From Paraburkholderia kirstenboschensis (GTDB lineage: Bacteria; Pseudomonadota; Gammaproteobacteria; Burkholderiales; Burkholderiaceae), in the NCBI RefSeq assembly GCF_904848585.1, contig NZ_CAJHCR010000002.1:248001-312000 (forward strand): a DNA stretch of 64,000 nucleotides. Reading direction: 5' to 3'. The notes below the pieces were generated by a model, which was given only the letters and a program-made list of their open reading frames with translations, was not told the DNA's origin and ran no database searches. The position numbers and the translations under genes are program-made. Below are positions 25,267 through 34,262 of the stretch, piece after piece; within the stretch, counting starts at the first letter, position 1; every line of letters starts with the position of its first letter.

Positions 25267-27921
25267 TTAGTGGACCAAATGAACGATCAATTGTTCAGCG
25301 CCGTTTGTTATAATTCGCGCGGTCTTTCCGGTAAGGTCCGTAACACCTTCAACCACCTCGCCCGAGCCCCTAAAAATCTTGTACTTTACGTTAGACAATG
25401 GCTCACCCGTTGCCTTATTCACAAGTGTAAACTGCTCGTCATGCGGTTTGCCTAGCATATTAAGAGGCTTATCTTCCGGGCTGGAAGTGTCGAAATCGGT
25501 ACAATGAATAAGGCACCGGCCTTTAGTATGTATAAATGCTCCGCTTTCATTGAGAGTTAATTGTGTTCCGCCCGCATTTAGTGTGATCTCATCGGGAGTT
25601 TTCAAGTTAATTGAACCCTGCTCACTAATGATCTCGATAACCTTTCGTGCAAGCAGATTGATGCCGTCGGTCTTCGCTTGTACCAATATCTTCCCGGCGG
25701 CAGCGATCAACGTAATACCCATATGCTGAACAAAGACGCTGAATCGCTCCCGCACTGAAGCAAGGAGTGACCTGCCTGCCGCAATACCAACGCTCATGCC
25801 TGTTGTTAGTGCCAAGTGCTCGTTGCTCGCGATATGTGTGCTCTGCTCTGCTGTCAGGGCTATGCTGGCGGCACTTGCCAGTACGAGTTGCGGTTCCGAC
25901 AGCTCCGGAAACTGATTGTCGGCTGTCTTCGCGCCGCCACGAATGGAATCGTTTTGAGCCTTTAACGCATCTGCGATCTCAGATTGATCGCTTCCAGACT
26001 GCTGTGCCTCGTGAAATTGCGCCTGCTCCAAGAGGCTTCCTTGCAATTCACCGGCTGCTGTAAGCCGTTGCACCGTCTCAGTCATATCTTTCATGGGGGC
26101 CGACGCGCCCTCACGGGCCTCCGTTGTGAACAGCATGCCCGGCGCCCGCATCACCGCATGCGCGTCGGTCGCAATCTCGATGCCCTCGCCGCGTGCCTCC
26201 TGACGGCCCTTGTCTCCGTTGATGCGCACGTTGTAGCCGGCCACGATGCGCGAGTTCGCATGATCGCTCGCCATCTGGACCTGAAGCTTGCCGGGCGTGT
26301 CGTCGGTCACCACCATGTTTGACGCGCGCCACGGCGCAGCGAGTTCCTGGCTTCGCCAGCCCGAGAGCGACTGGTTCGCCACGAGATCCCACGGCAACGG
26401 GTTGCTGTCCGTGTTGAAGCTCGACAGCACGAATGGCCGGTCCGGGTCCGAATTGACGTATCCCACGTAGACGTGATCGCGCACACGCGGAATCCACAGC
26501 GCCCCATAACGCAGGCCCTGCCACGCCTGCGCCAGCGGCACCCAGCACGTCGCGTCCCCGTTCTTTTCGCCCACCCGGTCCCAGGTGAACCACAGCTTCA
26601 GTCGCGCCATCGCATCGGTGAACACCCCGCGCGTCTGGTCATGACCGCACACGATCGCCGTCTCCGCGAAAGCACGCGGCTTCTTCGCCTTCAGTGGCGT
26701 GCGGTACACCTCATTGGCCGGCTGCGCGGTGAACTTCGTCTGGCATCTGTACCCGCGCGTCGCCGTACCACCCAGCGTGACCGTATCGTTGTTCACGATC
26801 TCGATCTTCGTGCCCGTCACCAGGTATTCGGCGTTCACCGGCTCGAATGGATATCCTTCGAGGAAGAACGTGCGCCCGGTCGTCAACCCCCGCAGGTTGC
26901 CTTCGCCCCTGATACGCAGCGACTTGCAGCGGTAGGCATCGACCCGCACGCGCGCGAGGATATCTGCCTCGAATTCGTCGTCGTTATGATCGCCCGCCAG
27001 GCCCATTGCTCCCTGAAGCGGCTGCGCGTAATCGGCCCAGATGTATTCCTCGGCGTTGTCGAACGTCGCCTCGCGATGAATAGCGATGTTCCGGTCGAAC
27101 TTCGTCAGAGCCTGCGTGTAGTCGTAGTCGATCACCGCCACCTTGCCGGTGGTCAGTGCCCGCGACATGGCAAGCCGGTGAATATGCTCCTCGTCGATGC
27201 GCTGGCCGTTCCGGTCCAGATAACGGATCGTGCGGTACGCGGGGCCGTGCCTTCTGAAACTCGCGCTGTCGCGCAGCACGAGCGTGATACCGTCAAAGTG
27301 GAAGGTGATGCCCCACTCCTGCCACAGCCGGTCCAGATAATCCCAGTCCGATTCCCAGAACTGCCGCTGATAGTCGCGCTTCGGGTACACCTTGCGACCG
27401 TAGCCGGGGCCGCCCAATTGCCATTCAACCGGATATGGATACTTCTCCAGCACCGCGCGTGAAATTTCCTCAACGGACATGTCCATGAACGCCCGGTTTT
27501 CCCTGTTCAACGTCGCGAGCCACAGCCACGGGCGCAGACGGAAACGGTAGAACACACGCCGGTCATCCGCCCCCATGCACTTCGCCGCAGCGATCACACC
27601 GGTGATCTCCCGCACGCCGGCACCGGTGCCCATTGTCCCGGCTTCTCCCGTGGCGCCCGAAGCCCATGTGCCGCTACCTTCAAGCGCGATCTTCACCGTC
27701 ATCTTCCTGCCGACCAGCCGGTTCACGTCCACCACCTCGTGCATGGTCGACACGTACAGGCCGTTCGCCTCGATGGTCGAGACGTCCACCTCGTAGTCGT
27801 AGAGCCGTCCAAGCTTCTCGGTGCCGCGCAGGCGCGCAGCCACAAAGACCGGCTGCCCGTAGTGTTGCGGCAGCGCGTCGCCCGTCACGTCCAGCGCGCG
27901 GCTCTGCGTGTTCCAAACCAT
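25267..27921 (-). CDS. vgrG: VgrG spike protein with DUF2345 and transthyretin-like C-terminal tail
   Basis: An 884-residue VgrG. Order: gp27-like region (LRGTEKLGRLYDYEVDVST to about 400), gp5 OB fold (RLKLWFTWDRVGEKNGDATC at about 440, then VYVGYVNSDPDRPFVLSS), beta-helix repeats, DUF2345 (about 620-790, SEQGSINLKTPDEITLNAGG), and a final 60-residue module (EQFTLVNKATGEPLSNVKY, then GVTDLTGKTARI) of the transthyretin-like type known in other VgrGs to bind cargo. ATG at 27921 has GGAGGTTCACC upstream. From about residue 610 the coding DNA turns clearly AT-rich, matching the downstream effector. Confidence 0.92.
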   Translation of the reverse strand: MVWNTQSRALDVTGDALPQHYGQPVFVAARLRGTEKLGRLYDYEVDVSTIEANGLYVSTMHEVVDVNRLVGRKMTVKIALEGSGTWASGATGEAGTMGTGAGVREITGVIAAAKCMGADDRRVFYRFRLRPWLWLATLNRENRAFMDMSVEEISRAVLEKYPYPVEWQLGGPGYGRKVYPKRDYQRQFWESDWDYLDRLWQEWGITFHFDGITLVLRDSASFRRHGPAYRTIRYLDRNGQRIDEEHIHRLAMSRALTTGKVAVIDYDYTQALTKFDRNIAIHREATFDNAEEYIWADYAQPLQGAMGLAGDHNDDEFEADILARVRVDAYRCKSLRIRGEGNLRGLTTGRTFFLEGYPFEPVNAEYLVTGTKIEIVNNDTVTLGGTATRGYRCQTKFTAQPANEVYRTPLKAKKPRAFAETAIVCGHDQTRGVFTDAMARLKLWFTWDRVGEKNGDATCWVPLAQAWQGLRYGALWIPRVRDHVYVGYVNSDPDRPFVLSSFNTDSNPLPWDLVANQSLSGWRSQELAAPWRASNMVVTDDTPGKLQVQMASDHANSRIVAGYNVRINGDKGRQEARGEGIEIATDAHAVMRAPGMLFTTEAREGASAPMKDMTETVQRLTAAGELQGSLLEQAQFHEAQQSGSDQSEIADALKAQNDSIRGGAKTADNQFPELSEPQLVLASAASIALTAEQSTHIASNEHLALTTGMSVGIAAGRSLLASVRERFSVFVQHMGITLIAAAGKILVQAKTDGINLLARKVIEIISEQGSINLKTPDEITLNAGGTQLTLNESGAFIHTKGRCLIHCTDFDTSSPEDKPLNMLGKPHDEQFTLVNKATGEPLSNVKYKIFRGSGEVVEGVTDLTGKTARIITNGAEQLIVHLVH

Positions 27922-27934
27922 CGGTGAACCTCCA

Positions 27935-29839
27935 TCAGAAAATGCCACGCGTGCCATCCCGTGTGGGAAAAGTGAAAACAGCGCCGCGCTGCTTCGTGCA
28001 CAGCACAGTCTGCGTAAAGGAATGCGTAGACACATGGCGCGTCACATAGCGTTCGAGCGCGAGCGCGAATGTGAACGGCGACATGCCGTCAAGGCCACTC
28101 TCGTCAAAGGTCAGCGTGATCTTCATGCCGCGGGCAAGCTGCAGTTCGCCCGCCTGGCGGTGCATGCCATACACCGGCTCCGCCGTGGCGCCGATGAGGC
28201 TGTCGAGCTGGCGCGCGAGCGCCGTGTCACCCGCGCCGAGGTATGGCTGCAGCATCATGCGCAGCCCTTCGCCAGGACGCCTTTCATCGAAGTTGCTGTC
28301 AAAGACCTCCAACTCCAGATGCAACTGACGCACCAGTTCCCACGCAGTGTCGCCCTGCGCGAGCGGGGGCCTGGGAGGCGTGGGGGCACGCACGAATCCG
28401 GCACTGGTCACGCCTTTCGCGCCCCTCACCACCAGATCATTGACGCCGTTGCACGGCGCGAGACAAGGCAGGTCCGCGTTGGTGAGCCACGCATCGAGCG
28501 TCAAATAGCGGATGCCGGTCTGATCCGGCCGGTGGTCGTGGTCCAGCAACGACAGCCACACGTGGGTGCGGATAAAGCGCTGGCGGGTGCCGTAACGACG
28601 CGCACGGCCGGCTGGTTCATCCAGTTCGCGGCGCAGCGTGAAGTAACGCTCATCGCCTTGCTCATCGTCGGGGATCGCCACGTCGAGCGGCTGGAAAGCG
28701 ATCTCCTCCGACTCTTCGTCCACCTGTCCCTTCGCAAGCTCCAGCGAATGAACCTCATGGTCGTCGGGCGCCGTCACATAGGGCACGAGCCGGTGCTCGC
28801 GCGCGTCAGCGTCGAGGTGGAGCCTTCCGGTCCTGACCGGATACAGGTTAGCGATCGGCGTACAGAAAAGTGCCATGTGCGATGCATCGACCTGCTGGTC
28901 GAGCGCGGCAACCTCGCGCGTGAGCAGCAGCACGATCTCGACCTCGGGACCGGAGATTGTCTGAAGACCCGCCGCCAGCCCCGTCAGGGCGAAAAACCAG
29001 AACCGTTGTGGCTGCGCGAAGTATTCGTGCACGAGCGTGTGCCCATGCAGCGCCCGGGACGCCGGTCGCAACAGGCTCTGTTCCGGCTCAAGCCCCTCGT
29101 AGTCCACGCCCATCGGCAGCCTGCCGGCGAGCTTCATGCCGTGCAGTTTTTCTTTTGTATCGAACCCGCCAGGCACACCCATCACCATTCCCACGACGCA
29201 GGTGTGAATCAGTTCGAACAGGTGCGAGGCCATGCGTGGCTCACCGCACAGGTAGATCGGCAAGCGGTCCAGCCCCTGCAGACTCCCGATGCTCGCGCCG
29301 TTAATCGTGTGAAGCCGCAGGCGCAGTGCGCCACGGACCTGCCGCGGATCGTCCACGTAGCGGTGCAGCGAGAACAGGTCAGGAGGAATGCCCGTCCAGC
29401 GTGCGTGGGTGAGCGCAAGCGGCCAGATCGTGACAGGCTGGCTGGAGCGGAACTCGCACACGGTGCGACCTTCGACGGCCTTTCGGGACATGATCCGCGT
29501 GCCGCGCGGCAATGTCTGACCGTACGGGTTGTGGGTGGCCTCAGGGTCGGGAAAGAATCGCGCAACCGCCAACGAAGGTAACAGCGTCACGTAGTTGGGA
29601 TTCACGCATTCGAGCAGGCGCCGCGTGAACGCCTCGGTCATGCGGTCGATGCGCATCTGCGAACGCCCGGCCGTCAGGGCGAACGCCTCGATCAGCCGCT
29701 CGACATACACGTCCCCGATCTCGCCGGCCTGCATGCCGAGGCGGCGCGCGATCTTTGGATGTGCCTGTGCGAATTCGGCGGCAAGTTCGCGCATGTAGAA
29801 CAGTTCGCGCTGGTAGTACTCGACCAGTTCCGGGTCCAT
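27935..29839 (-). CDS. tssF: Type VI secretion baseplate subunit TssF (ImpG/VasA)
   Basis: A 634-residue TssF. The N-terminus is diagnostic (MDPELVEYYQRELFYMREL, then EFAQAHPKIARRLGM), and the body has the expected SQPVTIWPLAL and LVVRGAKGVTSAG segments. TssF pairs with TssG in the baseplate wedge. The ATG at 29839 is used because it begins this conserved start; the frame stays open upstream without conservation. High GC, unlike the cargo genes. It is 13 bases before vgrG on the same strand, so tssF, vgrG, effector, immunity, PAAR and tssG probably form one transcript. Confidence 0.92.
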   Translation of the reverse strand: MDPELVEYYQRELFYMRELAAEFAQAHPKIARRLGMQAGEIGDVYVERLIEAFALTAGRSQMRIDRMTEAFTRRLLECVNPNYVTLLPSLAVARFFPDPEATHNPYGQTLPRGTRIMSRKAVEGRTVCEFRSSQPVTIWPLALTHARWTGIPPDLFSLHRYVDDPRQVRGALRLRLHTINGASIGSLQGLDRLPIYLCGEPRMASHLFELIHTCVVGMVMGVPGGFDTKEKLHGMKLAGRLPMGVDYEGLEPEQSLLRPASRALHGHTLVHEYFAQPQRFWFFALTGLAAGLQTISGPEVEIVLLLTREVAALDQQVDASHMALFCTPIANLYPVRTGRLHLDADAREHRLVPYVTAPDDHEVHSLELAKGQVDEESEEIAFQPLDVAIPDDEQGDERYFTLRRELDEPAGRARRYGTRQRFIRTHVWLSLLDHDHRPDQTGIRYLTLDAWLTNADLPCLAPCNGVNDLVVRGAKGVTSAGFVRAPTPPRPPLAQGDTAWELVRQLHLELEVFDSNFDERRPGEGLRMMLQPYLGAGDTALARQLDSLIGATAEPVYGMHRQAGELQLARGMKITLTFDESGLDGMSPFTFALALERYVTRHVSTHSFTQTVLCTKQRGAVFTFPTRDGTRGIF

Positions 29840-30019
29840 GCCGTGCCTTAAGCGGACGAGCTTGACGGTGCGCGGAGATGTGCGGCCATGAAGCCGATTT
29901 GCCTCGCCCGCGCTGTCGGGTCCCTGCGGTACGCGTCGTTCATCGCCATAACCGTCCGTTGCCTGATTCGTGTCTCCTGATTGTGAGGAGGCCGGCGTGA
30001 TCCGGGTATCAGACCAACC

Positions 30020-30041
30020 CGTCATTCCTGCAGGAATGACG
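30020..30041. promoter_or_regulatory. 22-bp perfect palindrome upstream of tssF
   Basis: The half-site is CGTCATTCCTG, directly followed by its reverse complement with no spacer, centred on a CTGCAG. It lies 181 bp before the tssF start. It may be a regulator binding site for the T6SS cluster; there is no T run, so it is unlikely to be a terminator. Confidence 0.5.
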
Positions 30042-30143
30042 CGAACAAGCATGCGGAAAATTCAGATTGACATGTGGCACTGCGCGCGTCGCGCCAGAAG
30101 GATTGACCTCGCGGGAAGGGGTGGTTCAACGGTGCAAAGAAAA

Positions 30144-30160
30144 GCCCGCGCGAGGCGGGC
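30144..30160 (-). terminator. Rho-independent terminator downstream of the lpxL-type gene
   Basis: Read on the minus strand it is GCCCGC-ctcgc-GCGGGC followed by TTTTCTTTG. It lies about 235 bp after the acyltransferase stop codon and separates that transcript from the T6SS genes. Confidence 0.75.
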
Positions 30161-30254
30161 CGAATTGCCATGCACGTGCGATCTCGTTCCCAAGTTTCGC
30201 GCAGCGCCGCCGCTTGACACATGCGACGTCATCACTTGCATATGCCGCTGCGGC

Positions 30255-30317
30255 TTATCCACAGAAACTGTTCACAGCCTTGTTGATAACCCGAGGACAC
30301 AACAGACAAGTGCTTGA
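30255..30317 (+). repeat. 63-bp intergenic repeat, copy B
   Basis: Begins with a perfect DnaA-box sequence TTATCCACA(G) and contains TGTTCACAG and TTGTTGATAAC. Same length as copies A and C but more diverged in the second half. Confidence 0.5.
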
Positions 30318-30394
30318 ACGCGCAAGTGTTTCCCCTTGAGACGCGTTTGCCGCCACTGCCCGTGCAACGAAAGCGAATAAGCACGCGCGTTGCG

Positions 30395-31246
30395 TCAATA
30401 AACTCCCGCCTCCCCTTCCGGCCGGTTCTTGAAGCGCTTATGCACCCAATAATATTGATCAGGAATCCGTCGCACCTGCGTCTCGAGAAACTCGGTGATC
30501 CGTCGTGCATCCACCGTTACGTCGTTCGACGGAAAGTCGGCTAGCGGCTCGAAAATACTCAGCTTGTAGCCGCGATAGCCCGGCAGCACCTCCGTCACGA
30601 ACGGCACGACCCGGGCGTTCGCCGCGCGCGCCATCCGCGAGACCGAGGTGAGCGTGCAGGCCGGTACGCCAAAAAACGGCACGAACACCGAATCGCGCAA
30701 ACCGAAGTCCATGTCCGCCGCGAGCATCACCGGCGTGCCGTCGCGCAAGGCGCGCAACGCGCGCCGCACACTGTCGCTACGCGGAATCATCTCGGTGCCG
30801 AAGCGCCCGCGCTGGCGCCTCGCCATCGCGTCGAGCAACAGGTTGGACATCGGCGTATAAAGCGACGCCACCGGATGCCGCGTCGAATACATCATGCAGC
30901 CGGCCTCGATGCCGACGAAGTGGAAGCCGACGAAGATCGTCGGTTGAGCCCGAACATCGGCGAGATCAATTGCGCTCTCTACCTCGACGAGACGTGCCAG
31001 CGCTTGCGCATTGCCGAACCATTGCGGCCCACGCTCGACATAACTGCGGATCACATGGCAGAAATGCGCGCGCGCAAGACGTTCGCGCGCCACGTCGCTC
31101 ATGTCAGGGAAACACAATTTGAGGTTGGTGTGGACCACCCGCCGGCGCGTGCTCGGAATCCGGTACAGCAGAGCGCCAATGCCGTTGCCGAACCGCGCGA
31201 CGAGCCCATATGGCAATAAAGCGAAGGCGCGCAGCAGCCCCGTCAT
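30395..31246 (-). CDS. LpxL/HtrB-type lipid A acyltransferase
   Basis: A 283-residue member of the lysophospholipid acyltransferase family for lipid A late acylation. The catalytic HX4E motif is HFVGIE, with upstream HTNLKLCFPDMS and downstream MLAADMDFGLRDSVFVPFFG, all typical of LpxL/LpxM. One N-terminal hydrophobic helix (LLRAFALLPYGLVARFG) anchors it to the inner membrane. The ATG at 31246 aligns with the usual start; a TTG at 31303 would add 19 residues. It stands alone, so it may be an accessory copy rather than the housekeeping gene. Confidence 0.83.
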   Translation of the reverse strand: MTGLLRAFALLPYGLVARFGNGIGALLYRIPSTRRRVVHTNLKLCFPDMSDVARERLARAHFCHVIRSYVERGPQWFGNAQALARLVEVESAIDLADVRAQPTIFVGFHFVGIEAGCMMYSTRHPVASLYTPMSNLLLDAMARRQRGRFGTEMIPRSDSVRRALRALRDGTPVMLAADMDFGLRDSVFVPFFGVPACTLTSVSRMARAANARVVPFVTEVLPGYRGYKLSIFEPLADFPSNDVTVDARRITEFLETQVRRIPDQYYWVHKRFKNRPEGEAGVY

Positions 31247-31760
31247 CAGACAGATGAGAATTCGACTTTTCAATGCGGGAACCCGGTGGATGCTGGAAAG
31301 CAAACACGTCGGCTGCTGCGGCTTTTGCGCCGCTAGCGCTCAACGTGGCATGTGCGCGGATCCGGCCGGTCCGGGCGCGCTTGTGGGATGGTGAGGGCTT
31401 GCTCGCCGCAAGACGCAGCAATGCTCGAGATGGAAACAGCTAACGAAACCAACCTGCTAATGGACCCCGATCGAGCATTGCAGGCGTGATTAAAACACAG
31501 CGTGTATCCCGCAAACAAAATCGCGCAGGATGACCACCAGCGGAGCGCAGCCAGAAAGCGTTAAGCCCGCACTTTGTCACCGCTGCCAGCACCCGCTTTC
31601 GTGCGCACTTCGGCGTTTGACAGTGCGCTTACACCAGTGCGCCTCGCGCCCGCATCGGCACGAGATCGCAGCGCCGCTCTTGCGCTAACCCCGGCCCCGC
31701 GTCTTCCGCCCTTCGGTCATGTTGCGCGCGCGGCCGATCGACCCGCACGCGCTATCCCGA
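31247..31760. other. Gene-free region between the lpxL-type and pbp1A genes
   Basis: About 514 bases with only short non-conserved reading frames. The stretch at 31480-31530 is locally AT-rich and could hold the promoter of the acyltransferase gene. No terminator hairpin was seen after the penicillin-binding protein gene. Confidence 0.4.
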
Positions 31761-34262
31761 TCAAGGCTTGTTCGATTCGAACAGATCCATGATCTGCTTC
31801 TTCTCATTGGACGACACGCTCGGCGGCGGCACCGCCGGCGGCGTCATGCCCGCGGGCCCGACTCCACCGATCGCATCGTTCACACCCGCCGTCGGATTCG
31901 CCGAATCGAGACCGATGCTGGCGACAAAACCGTTGCCCGGCGTCATGTCCGAATAGAACAATTCGCCGTCGACGGAAGTCACGCCTTCCGGCTGCGCCGG
32001 CTCGCTCTGCGGCACACCGCGCAACGCGCGCTGCATGTACTCGACCCAGATCGGCAGCGCGAGTTGCGCGCCGAATTCGCGGCTGCCGAGCGTCTTCGGC
32101 TGGTCGTAACCCATCCACGCGACCGCGACGAGCGATTGTTGATAGCCGGCGAACCAGCCGTCTTTCGCGTCGTTGGTCGTTCCGGTCTTGCCCTGCAGGT
32201 CCGACCGATGCAGCGCGTTGGTGCCCGCGCCAGTGCCCGCCGTAGCGACCGAATGCAGCAGGCTGTTCATGATGTACGCGTTACGCGGCTCGAGCGTGCG
32301 CGGGGCGTCGCGACCTGCGGTCAGCGGCTGCGCTTTCGACAGCGGCTCGCCGCGCGCGTCCGTCACTTCGTTGATCAGATACGGGTTGATGCGGTAGCCG
32401 CCGTTCGCGAACACCGAATACGCACCCGCCGACTGCAACGGCGTGACGAGCCCCGCGCCGAGCGCCATCGGCAGGTACGGCGGAGTCTTGTCGGCGTCGA
32501 AACCGAAGCGCTGCGTAACGAAGTCTTGCGCGTACTTCGTGCCGATATACGACAGAATCCGGATCGACACCAGGTTCTTCGACTTCTGCAACGCGAGGCG
32601 CAACGGCATCGGCCCGTCGGGCTGGTCGTCGTCCTTCGGCTCCCATGCGTCGCCGCCAGGCGTGCTCGACGGGAAGTACAGCGGCGCGTCGTTGATGATC
32701 GTGGCCGGTCCGAGCCCCTTGTCGAGCGCCGCCGAATAAATGAAGGGCTTGAAGCTCGAACCCGGCTGACGCCAGGCTTGCGTGATGTGATTGAACTTGT
32801 TCTTGTTGAAGTCGAAGCCGCCGACGAGCGCGCGGATCGCCCCGTCCTGCGGCGTGAGCGATACGAGCGCGCCTTCCACTTGCGGAAGCTGCGTGATCTG
32901 CCAGTTGCCTTTGTCGTCGCTCATCACGCGCACGATCGAGCCCGGCTTGATCTTCGTCGCCGCCGCGCCGCGTGCGCTCAACGCACTGGCGGCAAAACGC
33001 AAGCCTTCACCGCCGATGGTCACCTGCGTGCCGTCGACCAGCTGCGCCTTCACCTGCTTCGGACTCGCGTCCGTGACGACCGCGGCGATGATCTCGCCGT
33101 TATCGGGATGATCGGTGAGCGCGTCGTCGATAGTCTGATCGCGGTCGTCGCCAGGCGCGGGCAGTTGCACGAAACCTTCCGGCCCGCGATAACCGTGACG
33201 CCGCTCGTAGTCCATCACGCCCTTGCGCACCGCGCGATACGCGGCGTCCTGGTCCGCGGAATCGATGGTGGTCGTGACATTCAGGCCGCGCGTGTAGGTT
33301 TCGTCCTTGTACTGCGCATACATCATCTGGCGAACCATTTCGGCAATGTACTCGGCGTGCACGCTGTATTCGTTGCCGGGATTACGTGTGTGGATCTCTT
33401 CCTTCACCGCCTGGGCGTACTGCTCCTGGCTGATGTAGCGCAACTCCAGCATTCGCCTGAGAATGTATTCCTGACGAATTTTTGCGCGCTTCGGATTCAC
33501 TACCGGGTTATACGCCGACGGCGCTTTCGGCAAACCCGCGAGCATCGCGGCCTGCGCGAGCGTGATGTCTTTCAGATCCTTGCCGAAGTACACGCGCGCT
33601 GCCGCGGCAAAGCCGTAAGCGCGCTCGCCCAGATAGATCTGGTTCATGTACAGCTCGAGAATCTGGTCCTTCGTCAACGCGCGCTCGATCTTGTACGCGA
33701 GCAGCATTTCGTAGATCTTGCGCGTATAGGTTTTCTCGCTCGACAGAAAGAAGTTGCGTGCGACCTGCATCGTAATCGTGCTCGCGCCCTGCGACGCGCC
33801 GCCGTGCGCGAGGTCGGCAAAGCCGGCGCGCAGAATGCCGAGGAAGTCGACGCCGCCGTGCTCGTAGAAGCGATAGTCTTCGATCGCGAGCACCGCTTTC
33901 TTCATCTGGTCGGGAATGTCCTGGAAGCGCACGAGACTGCGCCGCTCCTCGCCGAATTCGCCGATCAGCACATGGTCGGCCGTATAGACACGCAGCGGCA
34001 CTTTCGGACGATAGTCGGTCAGCGCGTCGAGCGAAGGCAGTTGCGGCCCCATCACGACAAGTGCATAGCCGACAATCAGCGCGCCCACCACGGCGACGAT
34101 CGCGGCGAAGCTTGCGAACCAGATCGCGATCGTCGCGCCGATCGAGCGGCCGCCCTCGCCGGCGTCGCGCGAAGCGGTGTTGCGTCCCTGCGTGCGGTGG
34201 TAGGAGTCCCGGTCTTGACCGGCCGGAGATTGCGAGGAATGCGGTCGTTTGATGATTGGCAT
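31761..34262 (-). CDS. mrcA: Penicillin-binding protein 1A (bifunctional class A)
   Basis: An 833-residue class A PBP: cytoplasmic tail, one TM helix (TIAIWFASFAAIVAVVGALI, residues about 44-63), glycosyltransferase domain with catalytic Glu128 in EDYRFYEHGG and GASTITMQVARN, an OB-like insert (about 330-450), and transpeptidase domain with SxxK (PGSSFKPF, Ser near 500), SKN (LQKSKNLVS) and KTGTT (about 690). It polymerises and cross-links peptidoglycan in the periplasm. The ATG at 34262 precedes a basic tail; the longer open frame is not conserved in character. The C-terminus is Pro-rich. Confidence 0.92.
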   Translation of the reverse strand: MPIIKRPHSSQSPAGQDRDSYHRTQGRNTASRDAGEGGRSIGATIAIWFASFAAIVAVVGALIVGYALVVMGPQLPSLDALTDYRPKVPLRVYTADHVLIGEFGEERRSLVRFQDIPDQMKKAVLAIEDYRFYEHGGVDFLGILRAGFADLAHGGASQGASTITMQVARNFFLSSEKTYTRKIYEMLLAYKIERALTKDQILELYMNQIYLGERAYGFAAAARVYFGKDLKDITLAQAAMLAGLPKAPSAYNPVVNPKRAKIRQEYILRRMLELRYISQEQYAQAVKEEIHTRNPGNEYSVHAEYIAEMVRQMMYAQYKDETYTRGLNVTTTIDSADQDAAYRAVRKGVMDYERRHGYRGPEGFVQLPAPGDDRDQTIDDALTDHPDNGEIIAAVVTDASPKQVKAQLVDGTQVTIGGEGLRFAASALSARGAAATKIKPGSIVRVMSDDKGNWQITQLPQVEGALVSLTPQDGAIRALVGGFDFNKNKFNHITQAWRQPGSSFKPFIYSAALDKGLGPATIINDAPLYFPSSTPGGDAWEPKDDDQPDGPMPLRLALQKSKNLVSIRILSYIGTKYAQDFVTQRFGFDADKTPPYLPMALGAGLVTPLQSAGAYSVFANGGYRINPYLINEVTDARGEPLSKAQPLTAGRDAPRTLEPRNAYIMNSLLHSVATAGTGAGTNALHRSDLQGKTGTTNDAKDGWFAGYQQSLVAVAWMGYDQPKTLGSREFGAQLALPIWVEYMQRALRGVPQSEPAQPEGVTSVDGELFYSDMTPGNGFVASIGLDSANPTAGVNDAIGGVGPAGMTPPAVPPPSVSSNEKKQIMDLFESNKP

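Larger units (their letters stand above)
29840..30394. other. Gene-free region between tssF and lpxL-type gene
   Basis: These 555 bases hold no convincing gene. They contain a 22-bp perfect palindrome at 30020-30041 upstream of tssF, a minus-strand terminator at 30144-30160, and repeat copy B at 30255-30317. The tssF promoter should lie in the left half. Confidence 0.6.

Noticed and set aside
23564..26100. AT-rich island as a prophage or insertion sequence
   Set aside because: No integrase, transposase, terminal inverted repeats or target duplications were seen; the genes are T6SS cargo types, so recombination of a vgrG cassette explains it better.
30255..30317. Replication origin or plasmid origin suggested by the DnaA box
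   Set aside because: Only one perfect TTATCCACA is present, with no AT-rich unwinding region, no box cluster and no dnaA, parAB or rep gene nearby. It is treated as part of a dispersed repeat.
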